From Rhodopseudomonas infernalis (GTDB taxonomy: Bacteria > Pseudomonadota > Alphaproteobacteria > Rhizobiales > Xanthobacteraceae): DNA of 64,000 nucleotides. Below the pieces are notes generated by a model. The model had not been told where the DNA came from and searched no databases. It was given only the letters and a program-made list of their open reading frames with translations. Each line of letters opens with the position of its first letter. Position 1 is the first letter of the stretch. Shown here piece after piece: positions 9,182-19,045 of the stretch. The stretch lies in the NCBI RefSeq assembly GCF_022271405.1, contig NZ_JAJNAL010000001.1, positions 310,001-374,000 of the forward strand, read 5' to 3'. Both the position numbers and the translations under genes were made by a program.

Positions 9182-11974
9182 TCACCCGCTATTCCGCAGT
9201 CCCGCCGAGATCCCGTTGATCGTCAGCTGAATCCCGCGCAGCACCTGTTCGTCGGGATCGTGGGTGCGGTGCTCGCGAAGGAGCTGGACCTGGACGTGGT
9301 TGAGCGGGTCGAGATACGGGAAGCGGTGGCGGATCGAGCGTTCGAGCAGGGGGTTGCCTTGCAGCAGGCGGTCGTGGCCCATGATGGCCAGCAGGCTGTC
9401 GGTCGAGGCGTGCCATTCGGCGCGGATGCGGCCGAAGATGTTTTCCCGCAGCGCTTCGTCTGGGACCAGCTCGGCGTAGCGCGAGGCGATGCCGAGCGCG
9501 CTCTTCGACAGCACCATGTCCATGTTCGACAGCAGCGTGCGGAAGAACGGCCACTCCTGATACATCGCGCGCAGGAAGGCGACGCCCTTGTCGGGATGTT
9601 CGGCGATCCAGGCTTCGACCGCGCTGCCGAAGCCGTACCAGCCCGGCAGCATCAGCCGGCACTGCGCCCATGAGAACACCCAGGGGATCGCGCGCAGATC
9701 CTCGATCGCGCGGGTCTTCTTGCGCGACGCCGGGCGGCTGCCGATGTTCAGCGTGGCGATCTCGTTGATCACCGTCGAGGCCCAGAAGTAATCGACGAAG
9801 CCCTCGGTCTCGTAGACGAGGCCGCGATACGCCTTGAACGCCAGCGCCGAGAGCTGCTCCATCGCTTCGAGATAGTCCGCGTGCGGCGCGACGCGCCTGG
9901 GCTGCAGCAGGCTCGCTTCCAGCGTCGCGGCGGCGAGGATCTCCAGATTGTTGCGGCCGACTTCGCGATTCGAGTACTTGCTGGTGATGATCTCGCCCTG
10001 CTCGGTGATGCGGATCTGGCCGTTCACCGCGCCGCCCGGCTGCGCCACGATGGCGTCGTAGCTCGGGCCGCCGCCACGGCCAACGGAGCCGCCACGGCCG
10101 TGGAACAGCCGAAGCCGCACGCCGTGATGCTCGAACACCTCGATCAGGCCGATCTCGGCCTTGTACAGCTCCCAGCCGGAGGTGACGAAGCCGCCATCCT
10201 TGTTGCTGTCGGAGTAGCCGAGCATCACTTCCTGCACGCCGCCGCGGCTGTCGACCAGCCGGCGATATTCCGGAATGCCGAGCAGCTGGTCCATGATCTT
10301 GGCGCAGGCCTGCAGATCCTCGATGGTCTCGAACAGCGGCACGATGTTGATGGCGCTGCGGCCGGTCGGCCCGAGCAGCCCCGCCTCCTTCAGCAGCACC
10401 GCGGCCTCGAGCAGATCGGAAACGCCCTTGGTCATCGAGATGATGCATTGGGGGATCGACCGCGCACCGTAAGTGGCGTGCGCCACCGCAGCCTGGCGAA
10501 ACACCGCGAGTTCGCCGACGGCCTCGTCGCTGTATTTGACGAACATCGACGTCAGCGGCCGGGCGCTGCGGAGTTCGGCGGTGAGCAGCGCGATGCGCTG
10601 GTCCTCGCTCATCGCCGCGTAGGACTTGCCGGGCTGCGCCGCGTCGATCAGCTCGGCCATGGTGCGCTCGTGCACGGCGGAATTCTGCCGCATGTCGAGG
10701 CTGGCGAGGTGGAAGCCGAAACAGTCGATCGCCCGGCGCAGCCGTCGCAGCCGGCCGCGCGCGATCACCGCCGCATTGGTGCTGACCAGCGACGCATGGA
10801 TGGCGTCGAGATCGGCCTTGAAGGCGTGGACGCTGTCATACGGCTCGGCCTCGCCGACCGGCGCGCGCACGCTGTCGATCTTCAGCCGTGTCGCCGTCGC
10901 CGCGAGCCGCGCATAGATGCCGGACACCGCAAGCCGATACGGCTCGTAGCGGCGATGCGGCGAGTGGTCCGGCGAACGCTCCGCCAGGGTGCGCACCTCG
11001 TCGCTGATCGGCGCCAGATGCGATGCCAGCGACAGCTCGGAGCCGAGTTCGTGCAGCTCGTCGAGATAATAGCGCAGCACCCGCGCGCTGTGCAGCTGCA
11101 ACGTGCCCTGCAACACGTCGGCGGTCACGAACGGGTTGCCGTCGCGGTCGCCGCCGATCCAGCTGCCCATCCGCAGAAAGCTCGCCAGCTCCTCGCTGCT
11201 GCCGTCCTCGGCGGCGAGCTGGTCCTCGAGCGCACCGTACAGCCGCGGCACTTCGCTCAGAAACGTGTAGTCGTAGAACGACAGGCCGTTGGTGACCTCG
11301 TCGAGCACGTTGAGCTTGGTCCGTCGCAGCAGATTGGTCTTCCACAGCGTCAGCACGGCGCGGCGCAGCTGCTCCTCATTCTGCGCCCATTCGTCGGCGG
11401 TGAGTTTGACGCGGTCGCGCTGATCGAGCAGCGCGGCGATCTCCATCTCGCGGTCCATCGTGCTCTTGCGCCGCACCTCGGTCGGGTGCGCGGTCAGCAC
11501 CGGGCTCACCAGCGCGGTCTTGAAGAAGTCGCGCAGCTCGCGCGCGCCGATCCCCTCCTCGCGCGCATGCTGCAGCGTCTTCGCCAGCATGCCGGCCCGC
11601 GGCGCGGAGCCGGCGGTCGAGCCGGCGCGCATCTGACGGATGTTGTTCTGGTCCTCGGCGATGTTGGCGAGGTGGGAGAAATAGCTGAAGGCGCGGACGA
11701 TCTTGACCGTGTCGGATGCCGACATCCCATCGAGGATGGCTTCGAGCTCGCGCCGGGCGGTCTTGTCCTCGTCGCGGTGGAAGCGAATCGAGGTCTGGCG
11801 GATCAGTTCGACCAGATCGAACGCCGCGGCGCCCTCCTGGTCGCGCACGGTGTCGCCGAGAATCCGGCCGAGCAGCCGGATATCGTTGCGTAGCCGGATT
11901 TCCTCGTCGGTCAGCGCGCCGTCGTCGGCGCGGTTCGGCAACGTTTCAGGCTCCGTCGGCATAGTGATGGACAT
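9182..11974 (-). CDS. ppc: phosphoenolpyruvate carboxylase
   Basis: The enzyme adds bicarbonate to PEP, giving oxaloacetate, and refills the TCA cycle in the cytoplasm. The 930-residue protein shows the two active-site regions: [13 protein letters not shown] with the catalytic His near residue 164, and the glycine-rich [14 protein letters not shown] loop, plus [10 protein letters not shown]. It ends [13 protein letters not shown], the conserved PEPC C-terminus. The ATG at 11974 (MSITMP) has a GGAG ribosome-binding site 8 bases upstream; an earlier ATG at 12001 would add nine residues but lacks such a site. Both the site and start lie in a perfect hairpin (see 11966-12002). The long opposite-strand frames in this gene are shadows. 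Confidence 0.97.
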   Translation of the reverse strand: MSITMPTEPETLPNRADDGALTDEEIRLRNDIRLLGRILGDTVRDQEGAAAFDLVELIRQTSIRFHRDEDKTARRELEAILDGMSASDTVKIVRAFSYFSHLANIAEDQNNIRQMRAGSTAGSAPRAGMLAKTLQHAREEGIGARELRDFFKTALVSPVLTAHPTEVRRKSTMDREMEIAALLDQRDRVKLTADEWAQNEEQLRRAVLTLWKTNLLRRTKLNVLDEVTNGLSFYDYTFLSEVPRLYGALEDQLAAEDGSSEELASFLRMGSWIGGDRDGNPFVTADVLQGTLQLHSARVLRYYLDELHELGSELSLASHLAPISDEVRTLAERSPDHSPHRRYEPYRLAVSGIYARLAATATRLKIDSVRAPVGEAEPYDSVHAFKADLDAIHASLVSTNAAVIARGRLRRLRRAIDCFGFHLASLDMRQNSAVHERTMAELIDAAQPGKSYAAMSEDQRIALLTAELRSARPLTSMFVKYSDEAVGELAVFRQAAVAHATYGARSIPQCIISMTKGVSDLLEAAVLLKEAGLLGPTGRSAINIVPLFETIEDLQACAKIMDQLLGIPEYRRLVDSRGGVQEVMLGYSDSNKDGGFVTSGWELYKAEIGLIEVFEHHGVRLRLFHGRGGSVGRGGGPSYDAIVAQPGGAVNGQIRITEQGEIITSKYSNREVGRNNLEILAAATLEASLLQPRRVAPHADYLEAMEQLSALAFKAYRGLVYETEGFVDYFWASTVINEIATLNIGSRPASRKKTRAIEDLRAIPWVFSWAQCRLMLPGWYGFGSAVEAWIAEHPDKGVAFLRAMYQEWPFFRTLLSNMDMVLSKSALGIASRYAELVPDEALRENIFGRIRAEWHASTDSLLAIMGHDRLLQGNPLLERSIRHRFPYLDPLNHVQVQLLREHRTHDPDEQVLRGIQLTINGISAGLRNSG

Positions 11975-12002
11975 CGCGCACTCCAGGCTGGCGATGTCCA
12001 TC
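11966..12002 (-). promoter_or_regulatory. 12-bp perfect hairpin over ppc start codon and ribosome-binding site
   Basis: GATGGACATCGC (11966-11977) and its exact complement GCGATGTCCATC (11991-12002) flank a 13-base loop. On the ppc strand the start ATG (11974-11972) is inside the stem and the GGAG site (complement of 11981-11984) is in the loop. Such a stem would hinder initiation unless opened, suggesting translational control or an upstream start. Confidence 0.6.
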
Positions 12003-12060
12003 CTGACGGATTGTGCGCCGCACGCAAGGTCAACCGGCGGGCGGCGCGATCACGGCGAGG

Positions 12061-12987
12061 TCAGCGCCCGCCGAACAGCGGGCGGATGTTGTTGTCGGGG
12101 CGCGACTCGTCGTCACCCTGCGGGTCGGCCGAATCGCGCGGCGCGGTCGTGTCCGCCGGGTCGGCCGGCAGCACAGGCGGGATCGTCGGGCCGGGGTCGG
12201 CGGTGCCGACCGGCGGCGGCGCGGCGGGGCGCGGCAGCACCGGATCGTGCAGTGACGCACGCGGCGCAGGCGTCGTCTCCGGCGGCCCGAACAGCGGCGG
12301 TTCGAACAAGGTGGTCTGTGCGACCGGCGCGGCCGGCGTCGCGGTCATCGCCGTGGCGGTCGCGGGCGCCGAAGGTATCGGCGCATCGGCGGCCGGGGCA
12401 GCGGCGGCGTGCGTCCGCGTCTCGTACAGCGGATGCTCCGGCCCGACCGGCGAACGCAGGCGGGCCCACACGAACGGCACTGCGATCGCAATCAGCACCG
12501 CGACCACAAGCAGGATCAGCAGCGCCGACTGCTGCAGCAACGCCGCCGACGGCACGCTGAGCGCCAGCAGCACGCCGACCACGCTGACCTTCCACGAGCG
12601 GATGTGCAGACCGGCGCTGAAGGTGCCGAGCGCCAGCAGAGTCAACACACTCAGGGCCGAGGCGATGCCGGTCACGTTTCGCAGCACCTGCAGCGACATC
12701 AGTTGCATCGTCAGCAGGACGGCTGCCCAATGCAGCGCCTGAGAGATCACCAGATGGATGTGCTCGTCGCGGCCGACCACATTGGGCCAGCGGGCGATCA
12801 CACAGATCAACCCGAACAGCGGCGTGATCAGGACCCAATACAGCCCGGTCGGATTGAAGCTGGTGTAGGCGACGCCGCCGAGCGACAGCAGCAGCATCAA
12901 CACATAGGGCCAGTCCCGCAGCAGAAAGCCGCCGAATCCGGAATGCCATTTGCTTGCGGAGGGTTGTTCGTAATCCACGGCAGTCAT
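12061..12987 (-). CDS. hypothetical multi-pass membrane protein with Pro/Ala-rich tail
   Basis: I do not recognise this 308-residue protein. Residues 1-200 hold about six to seven hydrophobic segments (DWPYVLMLLLSLGG, LYWVLITPLFGLIC, alternating short loops). Residues about 205-308 are a Pro/Ala/Thr-rich, probably disordered tail with acidic patches, ending NNIRPLFGGR. ATG 12987 follows AGGAGCTTC, a good ribosome-binding site; the open frame beyond it to 13599 is antisense to the YeiH gene and rejected. It is divergent from the YeiH-LysR pair and upstream of ppc on the same strand, with 86 bases between its stop and the ppc start. A transcript running into ppc is possible. Confidence 0.7.
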   Translation of the reverse strand: MTAVDYEQPSASKWHSGFGGFLLRDWPYVLMLLLSLGGVAYTSFNPTGLYWVLITPLFGLICVIARWPNVVGRDEHIHLVISQALHWAAVLLTMQLMSLQVLRNVTGIASALSVLTLLALGTFSAGLHIRSWKVSVVGVLLALSVPSAALLQQSALLILLVVAVLIAIAVPFVWARLRSPVGPEHPLYETRTHAAAAPAADAPIPSAPATATAMTATPAAPVAQTTLFEPPLFGPPETTPAPRASLHDPVLPRPAAPPPVGTADPGPTIPPVLPADPADTTAPRDSADPQGDDESRPDNNIRPLFGGR

Positions 12988-13212
12988 GATCGAAGCTCCT
13001 GAAGCTGGTCTCACGGCTCGCGGTCGACGGACGATCGATGCGGCGCCGATCTTATCACGCCTGAGCCCCGACGCGGAGGTTGCTCGATCCGGCGGCAACT
13101 TATCTGCCTGAAGCCGTAAAATTCTGGCAGCGGCGAGCCCTTGCGGGGCCAACCGCGTCCGGCGGCTCTGGTTCCAGCGCCGATGGTCGCGGCGTAAATA
13201 ATCGATTTTTAT

Positions 13213-13245
13213 GATTGAAATGACAAAATCAATCCGTTTGATTGA
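13213..13245. promoter_or_regulatory. GATTGA/TCAATC half-site cluster, possible LysR operator
   Basis: In an AT-rich patch of the 309-base divergent region, GATTGA (13213), TCAATC (13229) and GATTGA (13240) make one inverted and one direct pair with 10- and 5-base spacers. It lies about 50 bases upstream of the YeiH-like gene, where a LysR-type regulator would bind. The rest of 12988-13296 shows nothing else. Confidence 0.4.
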
Positions 13246-13296
13246 TGTTTCGAATGGCCCGACATGGTGGGGACGCCAGCCGTTCAGGAGCCGCAC

Positions 13297-14355
13297 ATGC
13301 CCGCACCCGCCAACGTCCATGCCGATCGTCCCGACCGCCCTGCTCACTTCGCCCGGCACATCAGAGCCGTAGCGCCGGGCCTGCTGCTGACCGGCACGAT
13401 CGCGGCGGCTGCAACAGCACTGCATGGGCTGCCGGGCGCGGCCGATCTCAGCCCGATGCTGCTGGCGATCGTGATCGGCATCGCCGGACACAATCTCGTC
13501 GGCACGCCGGCTTGGGCGGTGCCGGGCGTCAAGGTGAGCCTGCGCCGGGTGCTGCGCTTCGCCATCATCCTGCTCGGCTTGCAACTCACCACAGCGCAAC
13601 TGATCGAGGTCGGCGGCGAAGGGCTGGCGATCATCGCGGCGACGTTGCTCGCCACCTTCAGCTTCACGGTGTGGCTCGGCCGCCGGCTCGGCGTCGACCG
13701 CAAGCTCGCCGAACTGATCGCCGCCGGCACCTCGATCTGCGGCGCCTCGGCGATCATCGCCACCAACACCGTGACCCGCGCCGACGACGAGGACGTCGCC
13801 TATGGCATCGCCTGCGTCACCGTGTTCGGCTCCGCCGCGATGATCGCGCTGCCACTGCTCGCCGGGCCGCTCGGGCTCGATGCGCGGACATTCGGCCTAT
13901 GGACCGGTGCCTCGATCCACGAGATCGCCCAGGTCGTCGCCGCCAGCTTCCAGGCCGGGCACGACGCCGGCGAGTTCGGCACCATTGCCAAGCTGTCGCG
14001 CGTCGCGATGCTGGCGCCGCTGGTGATCGGCCTCGGCCTACTGGCCCGCGCCCGCCTTCGCCACGCGCCGGGCAGCGCCGGCCATGCCGCGCCGCCGATG
14101 CCGTGGTTCGTGCTCGGCTTCCTGGCGATGATCGGGGTCAACCACGTCGTGGCGATCCCGAGCGGGGTGAAGAGCCAGATCGTGGCGCTCACCACCTTCC
14201 TGCTGGCGATGGCGCTGGCCGCGATGGGACTGGAAACCGACCTGCGCAAGCTCGCGGCGCGCGGCCTGCGGCCGGCCCTGCTCGGCCTCGCCGCGGCCCT
14301 TTTCGTCGCCAGCTTCTCGCTGACGCTGATCAAGCTCACAGGATGGCATGGATGA
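13297..14355 (+). CDS. YeiH/UPF0324 family membrane transporter (putative sulfate/sulfite or anion exporter)
   Basis: This 352-residue protein has about ten hydrophobic segments and the YeiH family pattern, including [16 protein letters not shown] (about residues 138-153) and the [13 protein letters not shown] segment (about 205-217). Family members are inner-membrane proteins proposed to export anions such as sulfite or sulfate. ATG 13297 follows CAGGAG at 13285; the upstream ATG at 13264 has none. Its last bases overlap the LysR gene by four (ATGA), so the two are translationally coupled. The same pairing of a yeiH-like gene with a LysR gene (yeiE) occurs in E. coli, which supports both calls. 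Confidence 0.85.
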   Translation: MPAPANVHADRPDRPAHFARHIRAVAPGLLLTGTIAAAATALHGLPGAADLSPMLLAIVIGIAGHNLVGTPAWAVPGVKVSLRRVLRFAIILLGLQLTTAQLIEVGGEGLAIIAATLLATFSFTVWLGRRLGVDRKLAELIAAGTSICGASAIIATNTVTRADDEDVAYGIACVTVFGSAAMIALPLLAGPLGLDARTFGLWTGASIHEIAQVVAASFQAGHDAGEFGTIAKLSRVAMLAPLVIGLGLLARARLRHAPGSAGHAAPPMPWFVLGFLAMIGVNHVVAIPSGVKSQIVALTTFLLAMALAAMGLETDLRKLAARGLRPALLGLAAALFVASFSLTLIKLTGWHG

Positions 14356-15233
14356 CACTGGAGCAACTGCGCATCTTCATCGCGGTCGCCGAACAGCAGC
14401 ATGTGACGCGCGCCGCCGCCGACCTGAACCTCACCCAATCGGCCACCAGCGCGGCGATCGCCGCGCTGGAAGCGCGTTACGACGTCAAGCTGTTCGACCG
14501 CGTCGGCCGCGGCATCGTGCTGACGCAGCCCGGACGTGACTTTCTCGGCGAGGCCCGCGCCGTGGTGAGCCGCGCAAAGGCTGCCGCCCAGGCGCTGGAC
14601 GATCTCGCCGGGCTCAAGCGTGGCGCGCTGGCGCTGGCCGCAAGCCAGACTGTCGGCAATTACTGGCTGCCGCCGCGCCTGCTGGCGTTTCAGCAGAGCT
14701 ATCCGGGCATCGCGCTGCAGGTGTCGATCGCCAACACCGAGCAGGTCGCGGAGGCCGTGCACCATGGCCGCGCCGATCTCGGCGTGGTGGAGGGCGAGGT
14801 CGACGATCCGGCGCTGAGCGCGACGCGCATCGCCGGCGACACGCTGGCGATCGTGGTCGGACGACAACATCCGTGGGCGACCCAATCCCGGGTCGCGGTC
14901 AGCAAGCTCACCGCCACAGGCTGGGTGCTGCGCGAGCGCGGCTCAGGGACGCGCGCGCTGTTCGAGGCCGCGCTGCACCGGGCCGGCATCGCGCTGGCCG
15001 ACCTCGACGTCCGGCTCGAACTGCCCTCGAACGAAGCGCTGCGCGCTGCGGTCGAGCAATCGGACTGCGCCACCGCGATCTCCGACCTCGTCGCCGCGCC
15101 CTCCCTTGCCGCCGGCACGCTGCACCGCGTCCGCTTCGATCTCCCCGGCCGCTCGTTCTATTTGCTCCGCCACAAGGAGCACACGGCCAGCAAAGCCGTC
15201 ACCGCAATGATCGACGCGCTACGGGAGGAGTGA
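14352..15233 (+). CDS. LysR-type regulator coupled to the YeiH-like gene
   Basis: This 293-residue protein has an N-terminal winged helix (residues 1-60; [15 protein letters not shown], then a [13 protein letters not shown] recognition helix) and a C-terminal substrate-binding domain of the CysB/CbbR type. It is likely an activator of the YeiH-like gene in response to an anion or sulfur metabolite. ATG 14352 overlaps the preceding stop as ATGA; an in-frame ATG 9 bases earlier is an alternative. The long open frame back to 13242 runs antisense-free but out of frame through the transporter gene and is not coding. The candidate operator is the GATTGA cluster at 13213. Confidence 0.88.
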   Translation: MTLEQLRIFIAVAEQQHVTRAAADLNLTQSATSAAIAALEARYDVKLFDRVGRGIVLTQPGRDFLGEARAVVSRAKAAAQALDDLAGLKRGALALAASQTVGNYWLPPRLLAFQQSYPGIALQVSIANTEQVAEAVHHGRADLGVVEGEVDDPALSATRIAGDTLAIVVGRQHPWATQSRVAVSKLTATGWVLRERGSGTRALFEAALHRAGIALADLDVRLELPSNEALRAAVEQSDCATAISDLVAAPSLAAGTLHRVRFDLPGRSFYLLRHKEHTASKAVTAMIDALREE

Positions 15234-15258
15234 CTTGAATGACTTCGGACGATCTGCC

Positions 15259-15347
15259 GTCATGCCCGGGCTCGTCCCGGGCATCCACGCCTTCACTGCG
15301 GATCGACGTCCAAGGGCGTGGATGGCCGGGACAAGCCCGGCCATGAC
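15259..15347. repeat. palindromic repeat, family B
   Basis: It runs from GTCATGCCCGGGCTCGTCCC to GGGACAAGCCCGGCCATGAC, with GCATCCACGCC/GGCGTGGATGG in the stem. It lies just after the LysR stop. Confidence 0.85.
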
Positions 15348-15369
15348 GCGGTGCTAAGTAACAGTCTCC

Positions 15370-15483
15370 GTCATTGCGAGGAGCACTCGGATCGGCGCGT
15401 TGCGCCGTCCGAGCACAGGCTCCGCGACGAAGCAATCCAGCTCCGTGTACTGAGCTGGATTGCTTCGCTTCGCTCGCAATGAC
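15370..15483. repeat. palindromic repeat, family C (GTCATTGCGAG...GAAGCAATCCAG type)
   Basis: The left half contains GTCATTGCGAGGAGC and CGAAGCAATCCAGCT; the right half is AGCTGGATTGCTTCG...GCTCGCAATGAC. Copies occur at 23474, 30551 and 41897. Confidence 0.85.
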
Positions 15484-15509
15484 GGAGAGGCATGATTGAC
15501 GAGCGAGGC

Positions 15510-17051
15510 TCAGATCGTCCGCCCCGCTTGCGCCCAATACGGATCGCGCAAACGACGTTTGAAGATCTTGCCGGAATCTTCGCGCGGCAGTTCGGTCATG
15601 ATCTGGATGTGCTTGGGCACCTTGTAGCCGGCCAGCGCGTGCTTGAGCTGGTCGCGGATGAAGGCCTCGTCCAGCGTCACGCCGGGCTGCGGCTCGAGCA
15701 TCGCCATCAGCGACTCGCCGAACTCCGCGTCCGGGATGCCGAACACCGCGCAGTCGTGCACGCCGGGGATGGCGTGGATCGCGGCCTCGATCTCGGCCGG
15801 ATAGATGTTGACGCCGCCGGAGATCACCATGTCGCGCTTGCGGTCGCAAATGAAGACATAGCCGTCGGCGTCGATGTAGCCGACGTCGCCCGAGGTGATG
15901 AAGCCGTCGCGGTCGATCTCGGCGCGCTTCTCCGGCTTGTTGTGATAGGTGAAGTCCGGATTGCCGGCGATCCGCGAAAAGATCTCGCCGATCTCGCCCT
16001 GCGGCAACTCCTTGCCGTCGTCATCGATGAACTTGATCTCGGCGCCGGGCGCGATCTTGCCGACGGTGCCGGGCTTGTTCAGCGCGTCCTCGGAGCTGGC
16101 GAAGGTCACGGCGCCGGATTCGGTCGAGCCGTAGAACTCGTAAATCACCGGCCCCCACCACTCGATCATCGCGCGCTTGACGTCGGCCGGGCACGGCGCC
16201 GCGGCGTGGATGACGTGGCGGAGCGACGACACATCGTACTTGCTACGCACCTCCGCCGGGAGCTTCATCAGCCGGATGAACATCGTCGGCACCATGAACA
16301 CGGTGTCGATACGGTGGCGTTCGATCAGTTGCAGCAAAGTCTCCGGCTCGAACCGCGGCATCAGCACCAGCACGCCGCCGAGCCGGCCGGCCCGGATGCC
16401 GAACGCGTTCGGCGCGGAGTGATACAGCGGACCCGGGCACACCACGCGGGCGCCGGGCTTCAGCCCATAGATCAGCGCGCGCATCGCCTCGCTGTTCCTG
16501 GCCTGCTCCGGCGTCGGCGAGAACCGCTTGACGCCCTTGGGATGGCCGGTGGTGCCCGAGGTGTAGATCATGTTCTGCGGCTGCGGCAGCGCCGGGCCGT
16601 CATACGGCTTCTGCTGCGTCAGCCAGCCGTCGAGATCGATGGCGCCGGCCGGCGCGGCGCGATGCTCCGGCGCGACCTTGTAGTTGGCCAGAATTTCCGC
16701 CGGCGTCTCCACGCTCAACATCGTCACGCCGGCCGGCAGCACCGAGGCCGCCTCATGCAGCAGGTCGGCATGGCCGATCAGCACCCGCGTGCCGGTGTCG
16801 CCCAGCACATAAGCGAGCTCGTCCTGTTTGAAGTGCCAGTTCACCGGCACCATGTAGGCGCCGACCGTCATCACCGCATAGGCGGCTTCGAGAAACGCGA
16901 TGTCGTTGCGCATCAGCACGCAGACGCAATCACCCGGCGCGACGCCGAGCGCCTGCAGCCCGCCCGCCACCCGCGCCGCCCGCGCATTGACCTCGTCGAA
17001 ACTGCGATGCCGTTCGCCGGACAGGATGCCGTGGAGGAGTTGGTTGGTCAT
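15510..17051 (-). CDS. AMP-forming acyl-CoA ligase (first copy)
   Basis: This 513-residue ANL-family ligase activates a carboxylic acid to its CoA thioester through an acyl-adenylate. Visible motifs are the P-loop MIYTSGTTGHPKGVK, the FYGSTESG region, YHNKPEKRAEID, TSGDVGYIDADGYVF, and the C-terminal catalytic lysine in GKIFKRRLRDPYW. Length is normal. ATG 17051 follows AAGAAGA; the frame upstream to 17174 crosses a repeat and is not used. The order of genes (crotonase upstream on the same strand, separated by a repeat) suggests a fatty- or aryl-acid catabolic role. It is one of two ligases in the block; either could serve as the lva-type ligase. Confidence 0.9.
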   Translation of the reverse strand: MTNQLLHGILSGERHRSFDEVNARAARVAGGLQALGVAPGDCVCVLMRNDIAFLEAAYAVMTVGAYMVPVNWHFKQDELAYVLGDTGTRVLIGHADLLHEAASVLPAGVTMLSVETPAEILANYKVAPEHRAAPAGAIDLDGWLTQQKPYDGPALPQPQNMIYTSGTTGHPKGVKRFSPTPEQARNSEAMRALIYGLKPGARVVCPGPLYHSAPNAFGIRAGRLGGVLVLMPRFEPETLLQLIERHRIDTVFMVPTMFIRLMKLPAEVRSKYDVSSLRHVIHAAAPCPADVKRAMIEWWGPVIYEFYGSTESGAVTFASSEDALNKPGTVGKIAPGAEIKFIDDDGKELPQGEIGEIFSRIAGNPDFTYHNKPEKRAEIDRDGFITSGDVGYIDADGYVFICDRKRDMVISGGVNIYPAEIEAAIHAIPGVHDCAVFGIPDAEFGESLMAMLEPQPGVTLDEAFIRDQLKHALAGYKVPKHIQIMTELPREDSGKIFKRRLRDPYWAQAGRTI

Positions 17052-17075
17052 GGTCTTCTTCTTGTTCGAGGTGTC

Positions 17076-17185
17076 GTCATCCTGAGGCGCCGTCGCGAAG
17101 CGACGGCCTCGAAGGATGTGGCTGCAAGCACGCGTGTCGGTCATCCTTCGAGGCTCGCCCTCGCGGGCGAGCACCTCAGGATGAC
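17076..17185. repeat. palindromic repeat, family D (GTCATCCTGAGG type)
   Basis: The arms GTCATCCTGAGG...CCTCGAAGGATG and CATCCTTCGAGG...CCTCAGGATGAC form a long stem. It lies inside the crotonase-ligase transcription unit. Remains of another copy are at 37107-37233. Confidence 0.85.
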
Positions 17186-17197
17186 GGCGAGGCTGAA

Positions 17198-18010
17198 CTA
17201 CCCGTCGGCGAAATTCGGCGCGCGCTTTTCCATGTTGGCGCGGACGGCTTCGGTCTGGTTGGGCGAGCCGATCAGCTTCTGCTGCTCGACGCTTTCGGCC
17301 AGCAGCGCCGGGCCGGGATCGACCGTGAGATTGTTCATCATCCGCTTGGCGGCGCGGATCGCATCCGGGCTCTTGCCGGCGATCTCACGCGCCATCTCCA
17401 GCGCCGCCGCGCGCGGGTCGTCGACGACCCGAGTGGCAAGGCCGAGGCTCACGGCCTCCTGCGCACCAACGATGCGGCCAGTGTAAGTGAGTTCGCGCAG
17501 CACGTCGTCGCGCAGCAGCGACGCCAGGATCGGCGTGCCGGCCATATCGGGCACCAGGCCCCATTTGATTTCCATGATCGACATCCTGGCATCCGGCGCC
17601 ATCAGCCGGATATCGGCGCCGAGCGCGAGCTGGCAGCCGCCGCCGAACGCGACGCCGTGCACCGCAGCAATCACCGGCACCGGCAGCATCCGCCAGCCCC
17701 ACACCGCCTGCTGCGCCGCGTTGGCCTGGCCATGCGTCCGCTTGGTGAGATCGCGAAATTCGCCTCCCGGAATTCCGTTGCCGCCGCTCTCCTTCATCGC
17801 GGCGAAACGTCCCATATCGAGGCCGGCGCAAAACGCCTTACCCTCGCCGGACAGCACCACGACGCGGACGCTCTTGTCGCTGGCGAGGCGCTCGGTCGTC
17901 GCCACCAGCGCCTCGAACATCGCCGCATCGAGCGCATTCATCTTGTCCGCCCGCACCAGCCGGACGTCGGCAACGCCGTCAGTCAGCGACACCGAAACGC
18001 GATCATTCAT
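17198..18010 (-). CDS. crotonase-superfamily protein with one catalytic Glu replaced
   Basis: This 270-residue crotonase fold protein binds acyl-CoA in the AFCAGLDM (about residues 60-67) and GVAFGGGC (oxyanion hole) segments. In enoyl-CoA hydratases two Glu residues act on water: one in GGxxE after the oxyanion glycines and one in the xPE(I/V)xxG motif. Here the first is Gln (GGGCQLALGAD), the second is Glu (MEIKWGLVPD). An isomerase or other crotonase reaction is thus more likely than simple hydration. The gene is divergent from the dienoyl-reductase-like gene, with a putative operator between them, and sits upstream of the ligase. Confidence 0.85.
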   Translation of the reverse strand: MNDRVSVSLTDGVADVRLVRADKMNALDAAMFEALVATTERLASDKSVRVVVLSGEGKAFCAGLDMGRFAAMKESGGNGIPGGEFRDLTKRTHGQANAAQQAVWGWRMLPVPVIAAVHGVAFGGGCQLALGADIRLMAPDARMSIMEIKWGLVPDMAGTPILASLLRDDVLRELTYTGRIVGAQEAVSLGLATRVVDDPRAAALEMAREIAGKSPDAIRAAKRMMNNLTVDPGPALLAESVEQQKLIGSPNQTEAVRANMEKRAPNFADG

Positions 18011-18071
18011 GGGGCGGTTTCCTCTGTTGTGATTGTCAGCAAGTGCGCCGTACAGAAAAGCGTTGTCGGAA

Positions 18072-18089
18072 TTTAGTCAATCGCTTAAT
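18072..18089. promoter_or_regulatory. putative operator shared with 22583-22600
   Basis: TTTAGTCAATCGCTTAAT in the 113-base divergent region matches 14 of 18 positions of the imperfect palindrome at 22583-22600 read on its opposite strand. Both sites lie just upstream of acyl-CoA genes, as a TetR-type operator would. Confidence 0.45.
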
Positions 18090-18123
18090 CAACAGAGACC
18101 TTCCACTTTTCCGGGCACCAGAC

Positions 18124-18996
18124 ATGTTCACCGATCAGCTTCTCGCAGGCCGCCGCATCCTCGTCACCGGCGGAGGCACCGGCCTCGGCAAGGCGATGGC
18201 GGCGCGTTTCCTCCAGCTCGGCGCCGAAGTGCATATCTGCGGCCGCCGCAAAGGCGTGTGCGACGAGACCGCCACCGAGCTGATGGATCAGTACGGCGGC
18301 AAGGTGATGACTTACGGCGTCGACATCCGCGACTCCGCCGCGGTCGACCACATGATCGAAACGATCTGGGCGAACGGCCCGCTCACCGACCTGATCAACA
18401 ACGCGGCCGGAAATTTCATCTCACGGACGGAAGACCTGTCGCCGCGCGGCTTCGACGCGGTCGCCAACATCGTGATGCACGGCACCTTCTACGTGACGCA
18501 TGCGGTCGGCCGGCGCTGGGTCGAAGGCGGCCACCGCGGCAACGTAGTGTCGATCACCACCACCTGGGTGCGCAACGGCAGCCCCTATGTGGTTCCCTCG
18601 GCGATGAGCAAGTCGGCGATCCACGCGATGACGATGTCGCTCGCCACCGAATGGGGCCGCTACGGCATCCGCCTCAACACCATCGCGCCGGGCGAAATTC
18701 CGACCGAGGGCATGAGCAAGCGGATCAAGCCCGGCGACGAAGCCGGCGCCCGCACCATCAAGATGAACCCGATGGGCCGCGTCGGCACCATGGAAGAGCT
18801 GCAGAACGTCGCAGTGTTCCTGATCTCCGGCGGCTGCGATTGGATCAACGGCGAAACCATCGCGATGGACGGCGCCCAGGGCCTGGCGATGGGCGGCAAC
18901 TTCTATCAGCTCCGCGACTGGAGCAACGACGACTGGGAAACCGCAAAGGCCTCGATCAAGGCACAAAACGAAAAGGACCGCGCCAAGCGCGGCTAA
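18124..18996 (+). CDS. SDR, 2,4-dienoyl-CoA reductase type
   Basis: This 290-residue SDR has the NADP site TGGGTGLGKAMA (about residues 15-26) and NNAAGNF. The usual YxxxK pair is replaced by SAMSK (in VVPSAMSKSAIHAM), with the Tyr changed to Ser, as in peroxisomal and mitochondrial 2,4-dienoyl-CoA reductases, which use a different Tyr. It therefore probably reduces a dienoyl-CoA during breakdown of unsaturated acids. ATG 18124 is chosen because the protein alignment starts there; the frame extends to 18043, into the operator region. It is divergent from the crotonase at 17198. Confidence 0.85.
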   Translation: MFTDQLLAGRRILVTGGGTGLGKAMAARFLQLGAEVHICGRRKGVCDETATELMDQYGGKVMTYGVDIRDSAAVDHMIETIWANGPLTDLINNAAGNFISRTEDLSPRGFDAVANIVMHGTFYVTHAVGRRWVEGGHRGNVVSITTTWVRNGSPYVVPSAMSKSAIHAMTMSLATEWGRYGIRLNTIAPGEIPTEGMSKRIKPGDEAGARTIKMNPMGRVGTMEELQNVAVFLISGGCDWINGETIAMDGAQGLAMGGNFYQLRDWSNDDWETAKASIKAQNEKDRAKRG

Positions 18997-19045
18997 CACG
19001 CAACGCGTGCGCTATCTTGAGGCGCGCAAAGCAACTAACGACGAC

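Noticed and set aside
9881-11893. Long plus-strand open frame (about 670 codons) opposite ppc
   Set aside because: It is an antisense shadow of a fully conserved PEP carboxylase gene; its translation is Arg/His/Ala-rich without domain pattern.
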